A stretch of 64,000 nucleotides of DNA, taken from the NCBI GenBank assembly GCA_002397315.1, contig DHAE01000007.1, positions 396,875 through 460,874 on the forward strand, written 5' to 3'. The first letter of the stretch is position 1. The number at the start of each line of letters is the position of its first letter. The notes below the pieces were generated by a model. It was given only the letters and a program-made list of their open reading frames with translations. It was not told the DNA's origin and searched no databases. The position numbers were made by a program, and so were the translations under genes. Origin of the DNA: Comamonadaceae bacterium UBA4962. GTDB lineage: Bacteria; Pseudomonadota; Gammaproteobacteria; Burkholderiales; Burkholderiaceae_C. This document shows, one piece after another, positions 42,140 to 50,224 of this stretch.

Positions 42140-42706
42140 TCAGTGTCCGCCGCGATGGATGTGTACGCCGCGCATCCAGGTCATGAGATCCAGGTGGCTG
42201 GATGCCGCCGCTGGGCCAGCCGGGGCGAGGTGGGCGCCAGCGCCAGACTTGGCGCTGCGCCGTGACGGCTTCACGAAACTGGCGCTGTGCTTGGGGGCGG
42301 ATGGGCTCTCGCGCGCCAGGTTGTCCAGAATCGCACAGTCGGCGTGGTCGTCGCCAGCGCAGGCCAACACCAGTTGCTCCAGCGCGGATTTCATCTCCAC
42401 GATCTCCTTGAGCTTCTCTTCCAGATCGACCAGATGGCGCTCGGCAATCGCCTTGACCTGCCGGCTGCTGCGATGGCTGTCGCCCCACTGGCCGATCAGT
42501 TCTGCAATCTGCGGCATCGAAAACCCCAGGCGCCGGGACTGCCGAATGAATCGCAGGACCGAGATCTCGCGCTCGCTGTAGAGGCGATAGCCAGACTCGC
42601 TGCGCTCAGCTTCGGGAAGCAAGCCCGTTTGTTCATAGTGGCGGATCATCTTCGCAGACACCCCGGCCGCCTTGGCGGCATCCCCAATGTTCATGAGTGC
42701 GGTCAT
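42140..42706 (-). CDS. cueR: CueR-type MerR regulator (Cu/Ag responsive)
   Basis: 188 aa. N-terminal HTH (MNIGDAAKAAGVSAKMIRHY), dimerisation helix and the metal loop C-x7-C (LACAGDDHADCAIL), the CueR Cu(I) site. The protein is longer than typical CueR (about 135 aa), with an Ala/Ser/His-rich C-terminal extension of about 50 residues (AGAHLAPAGPAAASSH, GVHIHRGGH). Start at 42706 (MTALMNIG) or 4 codons later. Expected to control copZ, copA and probably the ATPase at 30907. Confidence 0.9.
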   Translation of the reverse strand: MTALMNIGDAAKAAGVSAKMIRHYEQTGLLPEAERSESGYRLYSEREISVLRFIRQSRRLGFSMPQIAELIGQWGDSHRSSRQVKAIAERHLVDLEEKLKEIVEMKSALEQLVLACAGDDHADCAILDNLARESPSAPKHSASFVKPSRRSAKSGAGAHLAPAGPAAASSHLDLMTWMRGVHIHRGGH

Positions 42707-42743
42707 GGTCGCTCCTGCTCAATGAATGAAACACGGTGGCAGG

Positions 42744-42774
42744 ACTGTGCACCTTGCCACCGTGTCAATGTCAA
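42744..42774 (-). promoter_or_regulatory. MerR-type promoter before cueR
   Basis: On the minus strand TTGACA (42774-42769), 19-bp spacer containing CACGGTGGCAAGG, then CACAGT (42749-42744). A second TTGACA directly abuts (42768-42763). Suggests CueR autoregulation and separates cueR from copZ transcriptionally. Confidence 0.5.
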
Positions 42775-42804
42775 TACCTCGAACCTCAGAAACTACCCAA
42801 CCCC

Positions 42805-42996
42805 TCAGGCGGGCGGGTAGCCCGCCTCGGACAGCGCCTCGGCGAGAGCCTTGCGGTCCTCGCTGCTTTGTACCGACACCTTGCGGTGGGCCATATCCAC
42901 CTCGATCTTGCAGTCCGGATCCATCATTTTCAGAGTCTGGCTGACCATGCCGGCGCAGTGGCCGCAGGTCATGTTGGGCAGTTGAAATTCAAGCAT
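42805..42996 (-). CDS. copZ: CopZ-like cytosolic copper chaperone
   Basis: 63 aa HMA-domain protein (MLEFQLPNMTCGHCAGMVSQ). The Cu(I)-binding CxxC is in MTCGHCAG; the ferredoxin-like fold ends GYPPA. Start at 42996 is chosen because GAGG lies 6 bases upstream; a GTG two codons earlier is possible. Delivers Cu(I) to CopA encoded divergently. A CueR-type promoter is just upstream. Confidence 0.9.
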   Translation of the reverse strand: MLEFQLPNMTCGHCAGMVSQTLKMMDPDCKIEVDMAHRKVSVQSSEDRKALAEALSEAGYPPA

Positions 42997-43029
42997 GTGC
43001 ACCTCGTGGAAAAAAGTTACGGCAAGGGC

Positions 43030-43060
43030 AGTTTTGGGCTTGCCACGGTAGCAAGGTCAA
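43030..43060 (-). promoter_or_regulatory. CueR-type promoter of copZ
   Basis: On the minus strand TTGACC (43060-43055), a 19-bp spacer with the dyad TTGCTACCGTGGCAA, then AAAACT (43035-43030). The spacer dyad and length match CueR-activated promoters closely. Start codon of copZ is 34 bp downstream. Confidence 0.7.
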
Positions 43061-43105
43061 GCGCCAGCAAGGTCGCCCCAAAGCCCGCTGCCTGGCATCT
43101 TGAGC

Positions 43106-43136
43106 TTGACCCCGTGGCAACCCTGAAAGTCTCCCT
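43106..43136 (+). promoter_or_regulatory. Possible CueR-type promoter of copA
   Basis: TTGACC (43106-43111) followed by CCGTGGCAACC, a half of the same dyad seen for copZ, in front of copA. The -10 at 19 bp (CTCCCT) is poor, so this is a weak call. Confidence 0.4.
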
Positions 43137-43178
43137 CGTGCCGGCACTCGCCGGTTGAACTCACCACTGGAGCAACCC

Positions 43179-45626
43179 ATGAATTCCACGATGTCAGATA
43201 CCCGCGCGCCAGCGTCTGTCTCGACGGCGCACCTGAACCTGCCGATCCTGGGGATGACCTGCGCCTCATGCGTGGCCCGGGTGGAGAAGGCACTCAAGGC
43301 CGTCCCCGGCGTTCAGGATGTCACCGTCAACATCGCCACCGAACGCGCGGCCGTGGTGGCTACCCCCTCGGTGACTCTCCCCATTCTGGCTGGCGCTGTG
43401 CAAAAGGCCGGTTACGAGGTAGCGCAGGAAACGGTGGAGCTGTCCATCAAGGGCATGACATGCGCCTCTTGCGTGGGCCGCGTCGAAAAAGCCCTCAAGG
43501 CCGTCCCGGGCGTCACCCATGCCGAGGTCAACCTCGCAACGGAGCGTGCCCTCGTGCGCTTTGGCGCCGACGCCGATGCCGACCTGCTTCTCAAAGCCGT
43601 CGAGAAGGCTGGTTACGAAGCCCAGCCAGTAGGTACCGAGTCGTCGCCGGAATCGCCCAGACACGGTGAGCCGTGGTGGCCTGTGGCGCTGGCTGCTGGT
43701 CTTTCCGCTCCCCTGGTGTGGCCCATGCTGGGGATGCTCTTTGGTCAAGACTGGGCCTTGAGCGACTGGCTGCAGCTGGCCCTTGCGACGCCGGTGCAGT
43801 TCTGGCTCGGAGCGCGCTTCTACCGCGCGGGCTGGAAAGCGCTTCGTGCGGGTGCGGGCAACATGGACCTGCTGGTCGCCTTGGGCACGTCGGCGGGGTA
43901 CGGTCTGAGCTTGTATTTGCTCCTCAGACACGCCGAACATGGCACGCCTCACCTTTACTTTGAAGCATCGTCCGTCATCGTGACCTTGGTACTGCTTGGC
44001 AAGTGGCTGGAAGCGCGGGCCAAAAGGCAGACCACCGCAGCCATCCGGGCGCTGCATTCCCTGCGTCCGGAGGTCGCACGCGTGCGTACGCCCGCCGGCG
44101 ACATCGACATGCAGCTGGCGCGCGTCAAAGTCGGTGACACCGTCGTGGTGCGTCCGGGAGAACGGGTGCCTGTGGATGGAGAGGTGCTGGAAGGAGCGAG
44201 CCAGGTGGACGAGTCCCTCATCACTGGAGAGAGCCTGCCCGTTGCCAAGCACGTTGGGGATCGGGTGACCGGTGGTGCAGTGAACGCAGAAGGCCTGCTG
44301 GTGGTTCGCACCACTGCAATTGGCGCAGAGTCCACCCTGTCGCGGATCGTGCGTTTGGTGGAGTCTGCGCAGGCCAAGAAAGCGCCCATCCAGCGCACGG
44401 TGGACCAAGTCAGCGCAGTGTTCGTTCCGGTAGTGCTCGGTCTTGCAGCGCTCACCCTGGTTGGATGGGGAGTGGCCACGGGCAACTGGGAGGAAGCCAT
44501 CCTGAATGCGGTGGCTGTTCTTGTCATCGCCTGTCCCTGCGCACTGGGGTTGGCCACCCCCACGGCCATCATGGCCGGCACCGGAGTCGCCGCGCGCCAT
44601 GGGATCCTGATCAAGGACGCCGAGGCCCTGGAAACCGCACACCGCATCAACACCATCGCATTCGATAAAACCGGCACACTCACCGAAGGCCGCCCCACGC
44701 TGGCCGCAGCGATTCCTGCCCCGGGGCATGGCGAACAACTGCTCTCGTTCGCCGCCGCTATTCAAAATGGCAGCGAACATCCCTTGGCAAGGGCCGTGAT
44801 GGACGCCGCGCGTGAGCAGGGAACGATCGTGCCCCGAGCCTCCCAAGTGGCCGCCGTGCCCGGCCGGGGCATGTCTGCCGTTGTCAAGGGAAGACAGATC
44901 CGCTTGGGAAGTACGCGCTTCATGAATGAGTTGGGGGTCTCCATGGACAGCCTGGCCCCCACGGAGGCTCAGATGCATGCGCAAGGCAGAACGGTGTCCT
45001 GGATCGCGGACGTGACGGAAACCCTCGAACTGATCGGTTTGCTGGCATTCGGCGATACGGTCAAGACGAGTGCACGCGGCGCGGTGGGCCAGTTGCACGG
45101 GCTGGGCATCGAGACGGTACTCGTCACCGGCGACAACCAAGGCAGCGCGGCCATGGTGGCGCGTGAACTGGGCATTGACCAGGTTCGTGCAGAGGTCCTT
45201 CCAGAGAGCAAGTCCGAGATCGTTTCCGAGCTGCGAGCGCAGGGAAAGCAGGTGGCCATGGTGGGCGACGGCATCAATGACGCCCCCGCGCTTGCGGCGG
45301 CCAACGTGGGGATCGCCATGTCCACCGGCACTGATGTTGCGATGCACGCTGCCGGGATCACCTTGATGCGGGGAGATCCTGCTCTGATCGCCGATGCGAT
45401 CGACATCTCACGCCGCACCTACGCGAAAATCCGCCAGAACTTGTTCTGGGCGTTCGCATACAACGTGATCGGTATTCCGTTGGCCGCGTTCGGTCTGCTC
45501 AACCCCATGGTCGCTGGCGCCGCCATGGCGCTGAGCAGCGTGAGCGTGGTAACGAACGCGTTGACGCTTCGGTCGTGGAAGCGATCGTCAGGCGCGCCTG
45601 AGGAGGGTAGCTCGCCACAACGCTAA
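43179..45626 (+). CDS. copA: CopA, Cu(I)-exporting P1B-ATPase with two HMA domains
   Basis: 815 aa. Two N-terminal HMA domains with GMTCASC (about 26 and 97). Eight TM helices; TM6 CPC at about 452, DKTGT, GSEHPLA, GDNQGSA and GDGINDAP. TM7 FAYNVIGIPLAA and TM8 MALSSVSVVTNAL are copper-specific. Start at 43179 follows CTGGAGCAACCC. The frame extends to a TTG at 43155, less likely. Clearly distinct from the YHS/HMBD-type pump at 30907, giving the window two copper ATPases. Confidence 0.95.
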   Translation: MNSTMSDTRAPASVSTAHLNLPILGMTCASCVARVEKALKAVPGVQDVTVNIATERAAVVATPSVTLPILAGAVQKAGYEVAQETVELSIKGMTCASCVGRVEKALKAVPGVTHAEVNLATERALVRFGADADADLLLKAVEKAGYEAQPVGTESSPESPRHGEPWWPVALAAGLSAPLVWPMLGMLFGQDWALSDWLQLALATPVQFWLGARFYRAGWKALRAGAGNMDLLVALGTSAGYGLSLYLLLRHAEHGTPHLYFEASSVIVTLVLLGKWLEARAKRQTTAAIRALHSLRPEVARVRTPAGDIDMQLARVKVGDTVVVRPGERVPVDGEVLEGASQVDESLITGESLPVAKHVGDRVTGGAVNAEGLLVVRTTAIGAESTLSRIVRLVESAQAKKAPIQRTVDQVSAVFVPVVLGLAALTLVGWGVATGNWEEAILNAVAVLVIACPCALGLATPTAIMAGTGVAARHGILIKDAEALETAHRINTIAFDKTGTLTEGRPTLAAAIPAPGHGEQLLSFAAAIQNGSEHPLARAVMDAAREQGTIVPRASQVAAVPGRGMSAVVKGRQIRLGSTRFMNELGVSMDSLAPTEAQMHAQGRTVSWIADVTETLELIGLLAFGDTVKTSARGAVGQLHGLGIETVLVTGDNQGSAAMVARELGIDQVRAEVLPESKSEIVSELRAQGKQVAMVGDGINDAPALAAANVGIAMSTGTDVAMHAAGITLMRGDPALIADAIDISRRTYAKIRQNLFWAFAYNVIGIPLAAFGLLNPMVAGAAMALSSVSVVTNALTLRSWKRSSGAPEEGSSPQR

Positions 45627-45691
45627 GTGCGAAGCCGTTCAGCGGGTGAGCCCTCTATGATGCGGTTCAATCGTTTCAAGAGAGGTGCTTG

Positions 45692-46036
45692 GTGCCAAAG
45701 ACGCTGGGTCAAATGAGGAAACGCCTGGAAGAGGCGATGGGCCGCGCCAACGACGCGGAGGCGATCATTCCACTGATGAAGGAGGTGATCGCTCAGTATG
45801 ACCTGTTGCCCGGCGATCTGTTCGATCAGGCCCACCCAGCGCCAAAGTTAGCACGGCAAAAACACCCGACAACGCCCAGTACCCGGCCACAGGTACAGGC
45901 GGCCTACCAAGATGGCAATGGAAACACCTGGGCGGGGCGCGGGAGGCGGCCGACGTGGCTCAACGAAGCCCTTGAACGAGGGCACACCCTTGAGGACTTC
46001 AAGGTCTCCAGCAAACGACTGACCCGAGCTAAGTAA
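45692..46036 (+). CDS. H-NS-family nucleoid protein (short)
   Basis: 114 aa. N-terminal helical oligomerisation part (LGQMRKRLEEAMGRANDAEA), linker, and C-terminal H-NS DNA-binding motif YQDGNGNTWAGRGRRPTWLNEAL. Starts with GTG at 45692 after GAGG (TTG at 45689 also possible). H-NS proteins silence AT-rich acquired DNA; an element-borne copy could quiet the ICE or its lower-GC cargo. First gene after the metal cargo. Confidence 0.85.
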   Translation: MPKTLGQMRKRLEEAMGRANDAEAIIPLMKEVIAQYDLLPGDLFDQAHPAPKLARQKHPTTPSTRPQVQAAYQDGNGNTWAGRGRRPTWLNEALERGHTLEDFKVSSKRLTRAK

Positions 46037-46130
46037 TTGATATCTAAGGGGGTTTCGCTGGTAGGTTCAGGTTTTGCTCAAAAACCGAGATTCCCCCAGC
46101 TACCATCGGCAAAAACGGCAGGAGGGAAGC

Positions 46131-46901
46131 ATGGGAGAACACTCGGACATCCACGGTGCACCTGTCACCGGCGGTGGCTTTGCAAAATTGCTGGCCGTCG
46201 TTGAGGTCGAGAAGGAGCAACGGGTCCGCTGCCAGCAGCCGGGGTGCAACCACACCGTGTACAAGGCGATCCACGTCGTGGACGAGCAGGGCAGTCTGCT
46301 GGTCCTCGGCTCCACCTGCTTTACGAAGCGGTATGGGTCGCCCACGCAACTCGGCGATCCTGCATATGGAAATGGCGGAGGGCGAGCGCTCACGAGCGAA
46401 GAGCGACAGATGCTGCAGGACAACACTCGCGCGTTCATCGAGCGCTTTGAGAAGGAATACCTGGCTCGCCAGGCGGCCGCAAAGGCCAAGCTGCAATCGA
46501 TGCGCTCCAGGCCAGCGCCGGCATACGCCACCTTCGCCTCCTGGCCTCACCCGCTGACGCGCCAGAAGCCCTTGCCGGAGCCGGCCATGGCACCTGCCCA
46601 ACCAGGGCCCTGGCCATGGATGAAAGCCAGGACGTCGATGGCCTATTTCAAGCTCAAGGATGGCTCAGCATGGGTGCGTGTCCAACGCCACGATGGACAG
46701 CAGATGCTGGCACCGCTGCCAGTGTTCGAAGGGTGGGACGAGGCACTGCCAGCACTGTGCGGGACCGCGGACTTGGGTCACACCGCCTATGTGGTGCCGG
46801 ACATCAGACGCGTGATCGAGTACCTTCGGGAGCGCGCCATCGTGACGTTGGTCACAGGTGTCTGGAGGGACATCGCAGGAGAGTCTGCTAAAAGCACCTG
46901 A
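46131..46901 (+). CDS. Conserved hypothetical ICE protein with Cys cluster
   Basis: 256 aa from the ATG at 46131, chosen for the strong GGAGGG upstream. Cytosolic. Around residues 34-75 it has VRCQQPGCNHTVYKAIHVVD and LGSTCFTKRYGS, a possible zinc-binding treble. A helical Lys/Arg-rich segment follows, then a C-terminal domain (KDGSAWVRVQRHDGQ). I recognise the general type from betaproteobacterial ICEs but no named family and no function. Between the H-NS-like and AAA genes, with about 100 bp of non-coding DNA before it. Confidence 0.7.
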   Translation: MGEHSDIHGAPVTGGGFAKLLAVVEVEKEQRVRCQQPGCNHTVYKAIHVVDEQGSLLVLGSTCFTKRYGSPTQLGDPAYGNGGGRALTSEERQMLQDNTRAFIERFEKEYLARQAAAKAKLQSMRSRPAPAYATFASWPHPLTRQKPLPEPAMAPAQPGPWPWMKARTSMAYFKLKDGSAWVRVQRHDGQQMLAPLPVFEGWDEALPALCGTADLGHTAYVVPDIRRVIEYLRERAIVTLVTGVWRDIAGESAKST

Positions 46902-47055
46902 AGCGATCGCCCTGACTTGCAGCAGCGCACGAAAGACAAGCATTATCTCGCATGAGGTAAGCTGTCTATGCCGTCTCAGAGCGTGCAGGAAGGCCCGATG
47001 GCGGTGACAAGCTGTATTACTGATCAGATCGATCTGATCCCAACCGAGAAAGTCA

Positions 47056-48234
47056 ATGCCAGTAAATGCAAGGGAGCCGCGGCGATCAAAGCCGCTGAGA
47101 TTAAGCATCCAGAATTTCGCACATTTGGAGCGACTCGACTTGACGTTCGGAGATCTGACTGTTCTGGTCGGTCCGCAAGGTGCAGGTAAAAGTCTGGCAT
47201 TGCAGTGGCTTAAGGTTGCCATGGATGGCCGGCAACTCGTTGACGCGCTGCGGGACGCTGGCCATCCAGTCGATCGACCAGAAGTCCTCATAGACCTGAT
47301 CTTTGGCAATGGGATGGCACCCGCGTGGCGTGACGGCGAGACTGAGGTCGTGCTCGACAGACGAGTCATTACGCCTCGGTCGATGGGGCGGGCCGGCGAT
47401 GGTTCAGAAACACTTTTCTTCGTGCCTGCGCACCGTTCCATGTTGATTAGCGACGGTTGGGCATCGCCCTTCCAAAAACTGTCGTCCGACACGCCGGCCG
47501 TGGCTCGATTATTTAGCCAAAATCTCTTTGATCAGTTTAGCGGCAAGGATGCTGGAACACTGTTCCCGGTTGAGAAGCGGCTAAAAAAGGAAATCCGCAA
47601 CAAGATTGATGCCGCGGTTTTTCATGGCGGCAAAGTAGGGATTGAAGAGGATCGCCAGCACGCGCGGCGACTACGTCTTACTCACGGCGAGATGCATTTG
47701 CCGTTCATGACCTGGACTGCTGGACAACGTGAGTTCACCCCCCTGTTGCTGGGCCTCTACCATCTGCTGCCATCTACACAGGAGCGCAAACGAAGTAGCA
47801 CGCATTGGGTTGTGATTGAAGAGCCGGAAATGGGTCTTCATCCCCAGGCCGTTACAGCAGTCATGCTTCTTGTTCTTGATCTTATGTGGCGAGGCTACCG
47901 TGTGGTGCTTTCGACCCACTCTCCGCATGTTTTGACGATGCTGTGGATGATGCGTCAACTGAAGGAGCGCAAAGCGAGCTGGAAACGCGTGTGTCAAGCA
48001 TTCGATGTGCAAAATCAGGCTCAAATGAAGACGTTGGCCGAGGCAGCTCTGTTGAAAGATTATCGTGCTCACGTTCTGGAATTCAATGGTTCTGGCAAGG
48101 TGACGTCTGCTGACATCTCACGCTTGGACCCGGGCTCCGATGATGAGCAGGTGGCTGGGTGGGGTGGACTGACGTACTATTCGTCGCGTTTCGGGGATGT
48201 CGTTCGCGAAGCAGTGAATGAGGCCATGTCGTGA
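47056..48234 (+). CDS. AAA-family ATPase (ABC/SMC-like), first gene of a two-gene unit
   Basis: 392 aa. Walker A GPQGAGKS (about 40-47) after LSIQNFAHLERLDLTFG, the start typical of RecF/OLD-like ATPases; Walker B WVVIEEPEMGLHPQ (about 253-266) and STHSPHV (about 287-293). No TOPRIM or other nuclease domain is visible. Codon use is less GC-rich than in the metal genes. It ends with GTGA overlapping the GTG start of the next gene. OLD/Septu/PARIS-like defence ATPases share this head, but this pairing matches none I can name. Confidence 0.78.
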   Translation: MPVNAREPRRSKPLRLSIQNFAHLERLDLTFGDLTVLVGPQGAGKSLALQWLKVAMDGRQLVDALRDAGHPVDRPEVLIDLIFGNGMAPAWRDGETEVVLDRRVITPRSMGRAGDGSETLFFVPAHRSMLISDGWASPFQKLSSDTPAVARLFSQNLFDQFSGKDAGTLFPVEKRLKKEIRNKIDAAVFHGGKVGIEEDRQHARRLRLTHGEMHLPFMTWTAGQREFTPLLLGLYHLLPSTQERKRSSTHWVVIEEPEMGLHPQAVTAVMLLVLDLMWRGYRVVLSTHSPHVLTMLWMMRQLKERKASWKRVCQAFDVQNQAQMKTLAEAALLKDYRAHVLEFNGSGKVTSADISRLDPGSDDEQVAGWGGLTYYSSRFGDVVREAVNEAMS

Positions 48235-48767
48235 AAAAGAAAGCTGCGGCTAAGACGCCGCTTAGGTCCGCGTTAATGGCAAAGTCATCGCTTCATCCAT
48301 CAGTGAAGGATGGTTTAGGCGCTGTAGATAATGCCCACCGAAACTATTTTGAGAGCTCGATTCGTACGAGCTTTGCTGACAGCATAGATTTTGATAAAGC
48401 AATGGAGAAGGGCCATGAGAATGATAATCGCTGGGATTACTTGTTAGGCCACCTTGCCAGCGGGCAAATCGTTGCCATTGAGCCACACTCTGCAAAGCAA
48501 GACGAGTTATCGACCGTTATTGCAAAGCGACAGGCGGCACTTACTCACTTGAGAGACCATCTCAAAGAGGGTGTCCGAGTAACGAAGTGGCTTTGGGTTG
48601 CGTCAGGGAAAGTTCAATTCGCTGACACGGAAAAAGCTCGTCGATGGCTTGATCAAAACGGAATAGAGTTCGTCGGCGGCAAAGTCCTTGAAAAGCACCT
48701 GCCACGACCAGCCTTGCAACGCGCTCCAACTGCAAAAAGCAAGATTGTGAGCAAAGGCAAGAAGTAA
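48231..48767 (+). CDS. Unknown protein coupled to AAA ATPase
   Basis: 178 aa, starting with GTG at 48231 inside the ATPase stop region. Basic termini (MKKKAAAKTPLRS; SKIVSKGKK). Central part HRNYFESSIRTSFADSIDFDKAMEKGHENDNRWDY..LLGHL, then KQDELSTVIAKRQAALTHLRDHL and KWLWVASGKVQF. The E/K/H residues in the middle could form an active site, but I recognise no family. Tight coupling implies that it acts with the ATPase. Confidence 0.7.
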   Translation: MKKKAAAKTPLRSALMAKSSLHPSVKDGLGAVDNAHRNYFESSIRTSFADSIDFDKAMEKGHENDNRWDYLLGHLASGQIVAIEPHSAKQDELSTVIAKRQAALTHLRDHLKEGVRVTKWLWVASGKVQFADTEKARRWLDQNGIEFVGGKVLEKHLPRPALQRAPTAKSKIVSKGKK

Positions 48768-48934
48768 TCCAGCATGGCGCAATGGACAACCAGGACGTGG
48801 GTGAAAGCCATGTGAAACTAAGGTGAATTTCGCGACGGCTGTCTAAAAGCAGCAGTAACGGCACAGTAGCCAGCGGCCTCCGCTCGGTCACGATGGGCTG
48901 TCGAACAATATCGGACGACCAACCGTGCTAGCAA

Positions 48935-49741
48935 CTATTGAACAACAAAAGGCGACTGACAATCGCCGCAAGTAATTTTCAGCCCGGGTTTCCCCCACAC
49001 GCTCACACGGCACTGGCTGCAGGTGTACTTCATCCTGTTGGACTTGTTGGCGGACGCCGTGCCGTCCCCGTCGACTCCAGACCCAGAAGCACCGCCGACA
49101 GGCCGCACAACGCCCGCGAGCGCGGGAGCTGTTTCCATCGGCGGCCTGGAGCCGGCCAGGCCAGAAAGATGCGATGCAGCGGCCACTTGCTGCCCGAGGC
49201 GCACGTGGTCCTCGGCCGGAAAGCGGTCGTACCAGCTCAACTGAAAACTGGAGGTCAGTAACTCGTCGCAGACCTCCAAGAACCGCCCGCCGGACAGGGC
49301 GTAGTCGGCCATCATGTCGCCTGTGCGCTTTCCGCCAGGCTGGCCAGTCGAGGAGGGCATGAGGCCCACAGCCTCCATCTTGGCCGCCCACTCCTCGTTG
49401 TGGTACCGCCCCCGGCCCGGCGTGCCGAAGTGATGCTGCCACAGATGGCACATCTCATGGACCATCGTCTGCATCGTCTCAATGAGCGGCACGGCTGCAA
49501 AATAGGTCGGGTTTATCGCGATCTCATCGGTCGTTCCGCCGTCAAGCGAAGCGAACCGTGCGGCCGAGAAGTACCCGCAGGTGCGCTTCTCCCGCTGCAG
49601 GGTGATCAGGCACCCAGGTAGCTGGCCACCGAAGAGCCGCGCGTTGAAGTGGTCATATGCCTGCTGCAATTCCGAATAGGTGACCCGAGTCGGCGCGGCG
49701 CCGGCCGCGGAGAATAGAGTCGGCTCGAGGATGGCGTTCAT
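48935..49741 (-). CDS. SprT-like zinc metalloprotease-domain protein
   Basis: 268 aa. SprT-like catalytic motif HEMCHLWQHHFG (about residues 94-105) with a downstream HNEEW; a flexible Gly/Ser/Pro-rich linker (about 195-235) and a C-terminal zinc ribbon (YTCSQCRVSVWGK, ITCGDC). Similar genes occur in ICEs of the ICEclc/PAGI-2 class near the transfer region. SprT domains cleave DNA-protein crosslinks in eukaryotic SPRTN; a role at relaxase-DNA adducts is only an inference. Start at 49741 (MNAILEP). Confidence 0.85.
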   Translation of the reverse strand: MNAILEPTLFSAAGAAPTRVTYSELQQAYDHFNARLFGGQLPGCLITLQREKRTCGYFSAARFASLDGGTTDEIAINPTYFAAVPLIETMQTMVHEMCHLWQHHFGTPGRGRYHNEEWAAKMEAVGLMPSSTGQPGGKRTGDMMADYALSGGRFLEVCDELLTSSFQLSWYDRFPAEDHVRLGQQVAAASHLSGLAGSRPPMETAPALAGVVRPVGGASGSGVDGDGTASANKSNRMKYTCSQCRVSVWGKPGLKITCGDCQSPFVVQ

Positions 49742-49984
49742 GTGGCGCGAGGAATGTATGTTGCGTGAGCGGTCTCTGGACAGGGCCGAGCTTTACACCC
49801 GCCGGGGCACTCGCTACGATCTGTCAACCGGCATCTCGCAGACGTGATGTCCGGCTTGGACGACCAGGTGATGTGATCTGCCTGGCACACGCGGTTCTAA
49901 CAGCGTGGTGCGTTTCGGTCTGGGCTGTTTTCTCGGCAGCCGCCCGATCGCGCATGTGATCGGAGGATCTGTGGGAGGATCATC

Positions 49985-50224
49985 ATGCTCGAATTTCTTT
50001 TTCGCCTCGTCGTAGAGACCATCAAATTCGCTTTCCGGCTTCTCATGATTTTGGGCGGCGCTCTTGTGCCCGCGATGGGCAACGCAGCAACGGCGTTCGC
50101 TCGCAAAGGAGAAGATAGCGCGGATGGCATGGTCTTCACCTCTCACGATGCTGATCGAGCTTTCTTCAACGGTGAAATCGATGCATTCGAACGCCGAGCC
50201 TACCGAGACCGGCACGGCGATTAA
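49985..50224 (+). CDS. Small membrane protein at the end of the transfer operon
   Basis: 79 aa: one N-terminal hydrophobic helix (LVVETIKFAFRLLMILGGALV), then a soluble tail FTSHDADRAFFNGEIDAFERRAYRDRHGD. GGGAGGATCATC directly precedes the ATG. Convergent with the TraG-like gene, whose stop abuts it. No name recognised. Confidence 0.65.
   Translation: MLEFLFRLVVETIKFAFRLLMILGGALVPAMGNAATAFARKGEDSADGMVFTSHDADRAFFNGEIDAFERRAYRDRHGD

Noticed and set aside
46968..47189. 73-codon plus-strand frame overlapping the AAA ATPase start
   Set aside because: It runs out of frame into the Walker A region of the ATPase and has no ribosome site or recognisable sequence.
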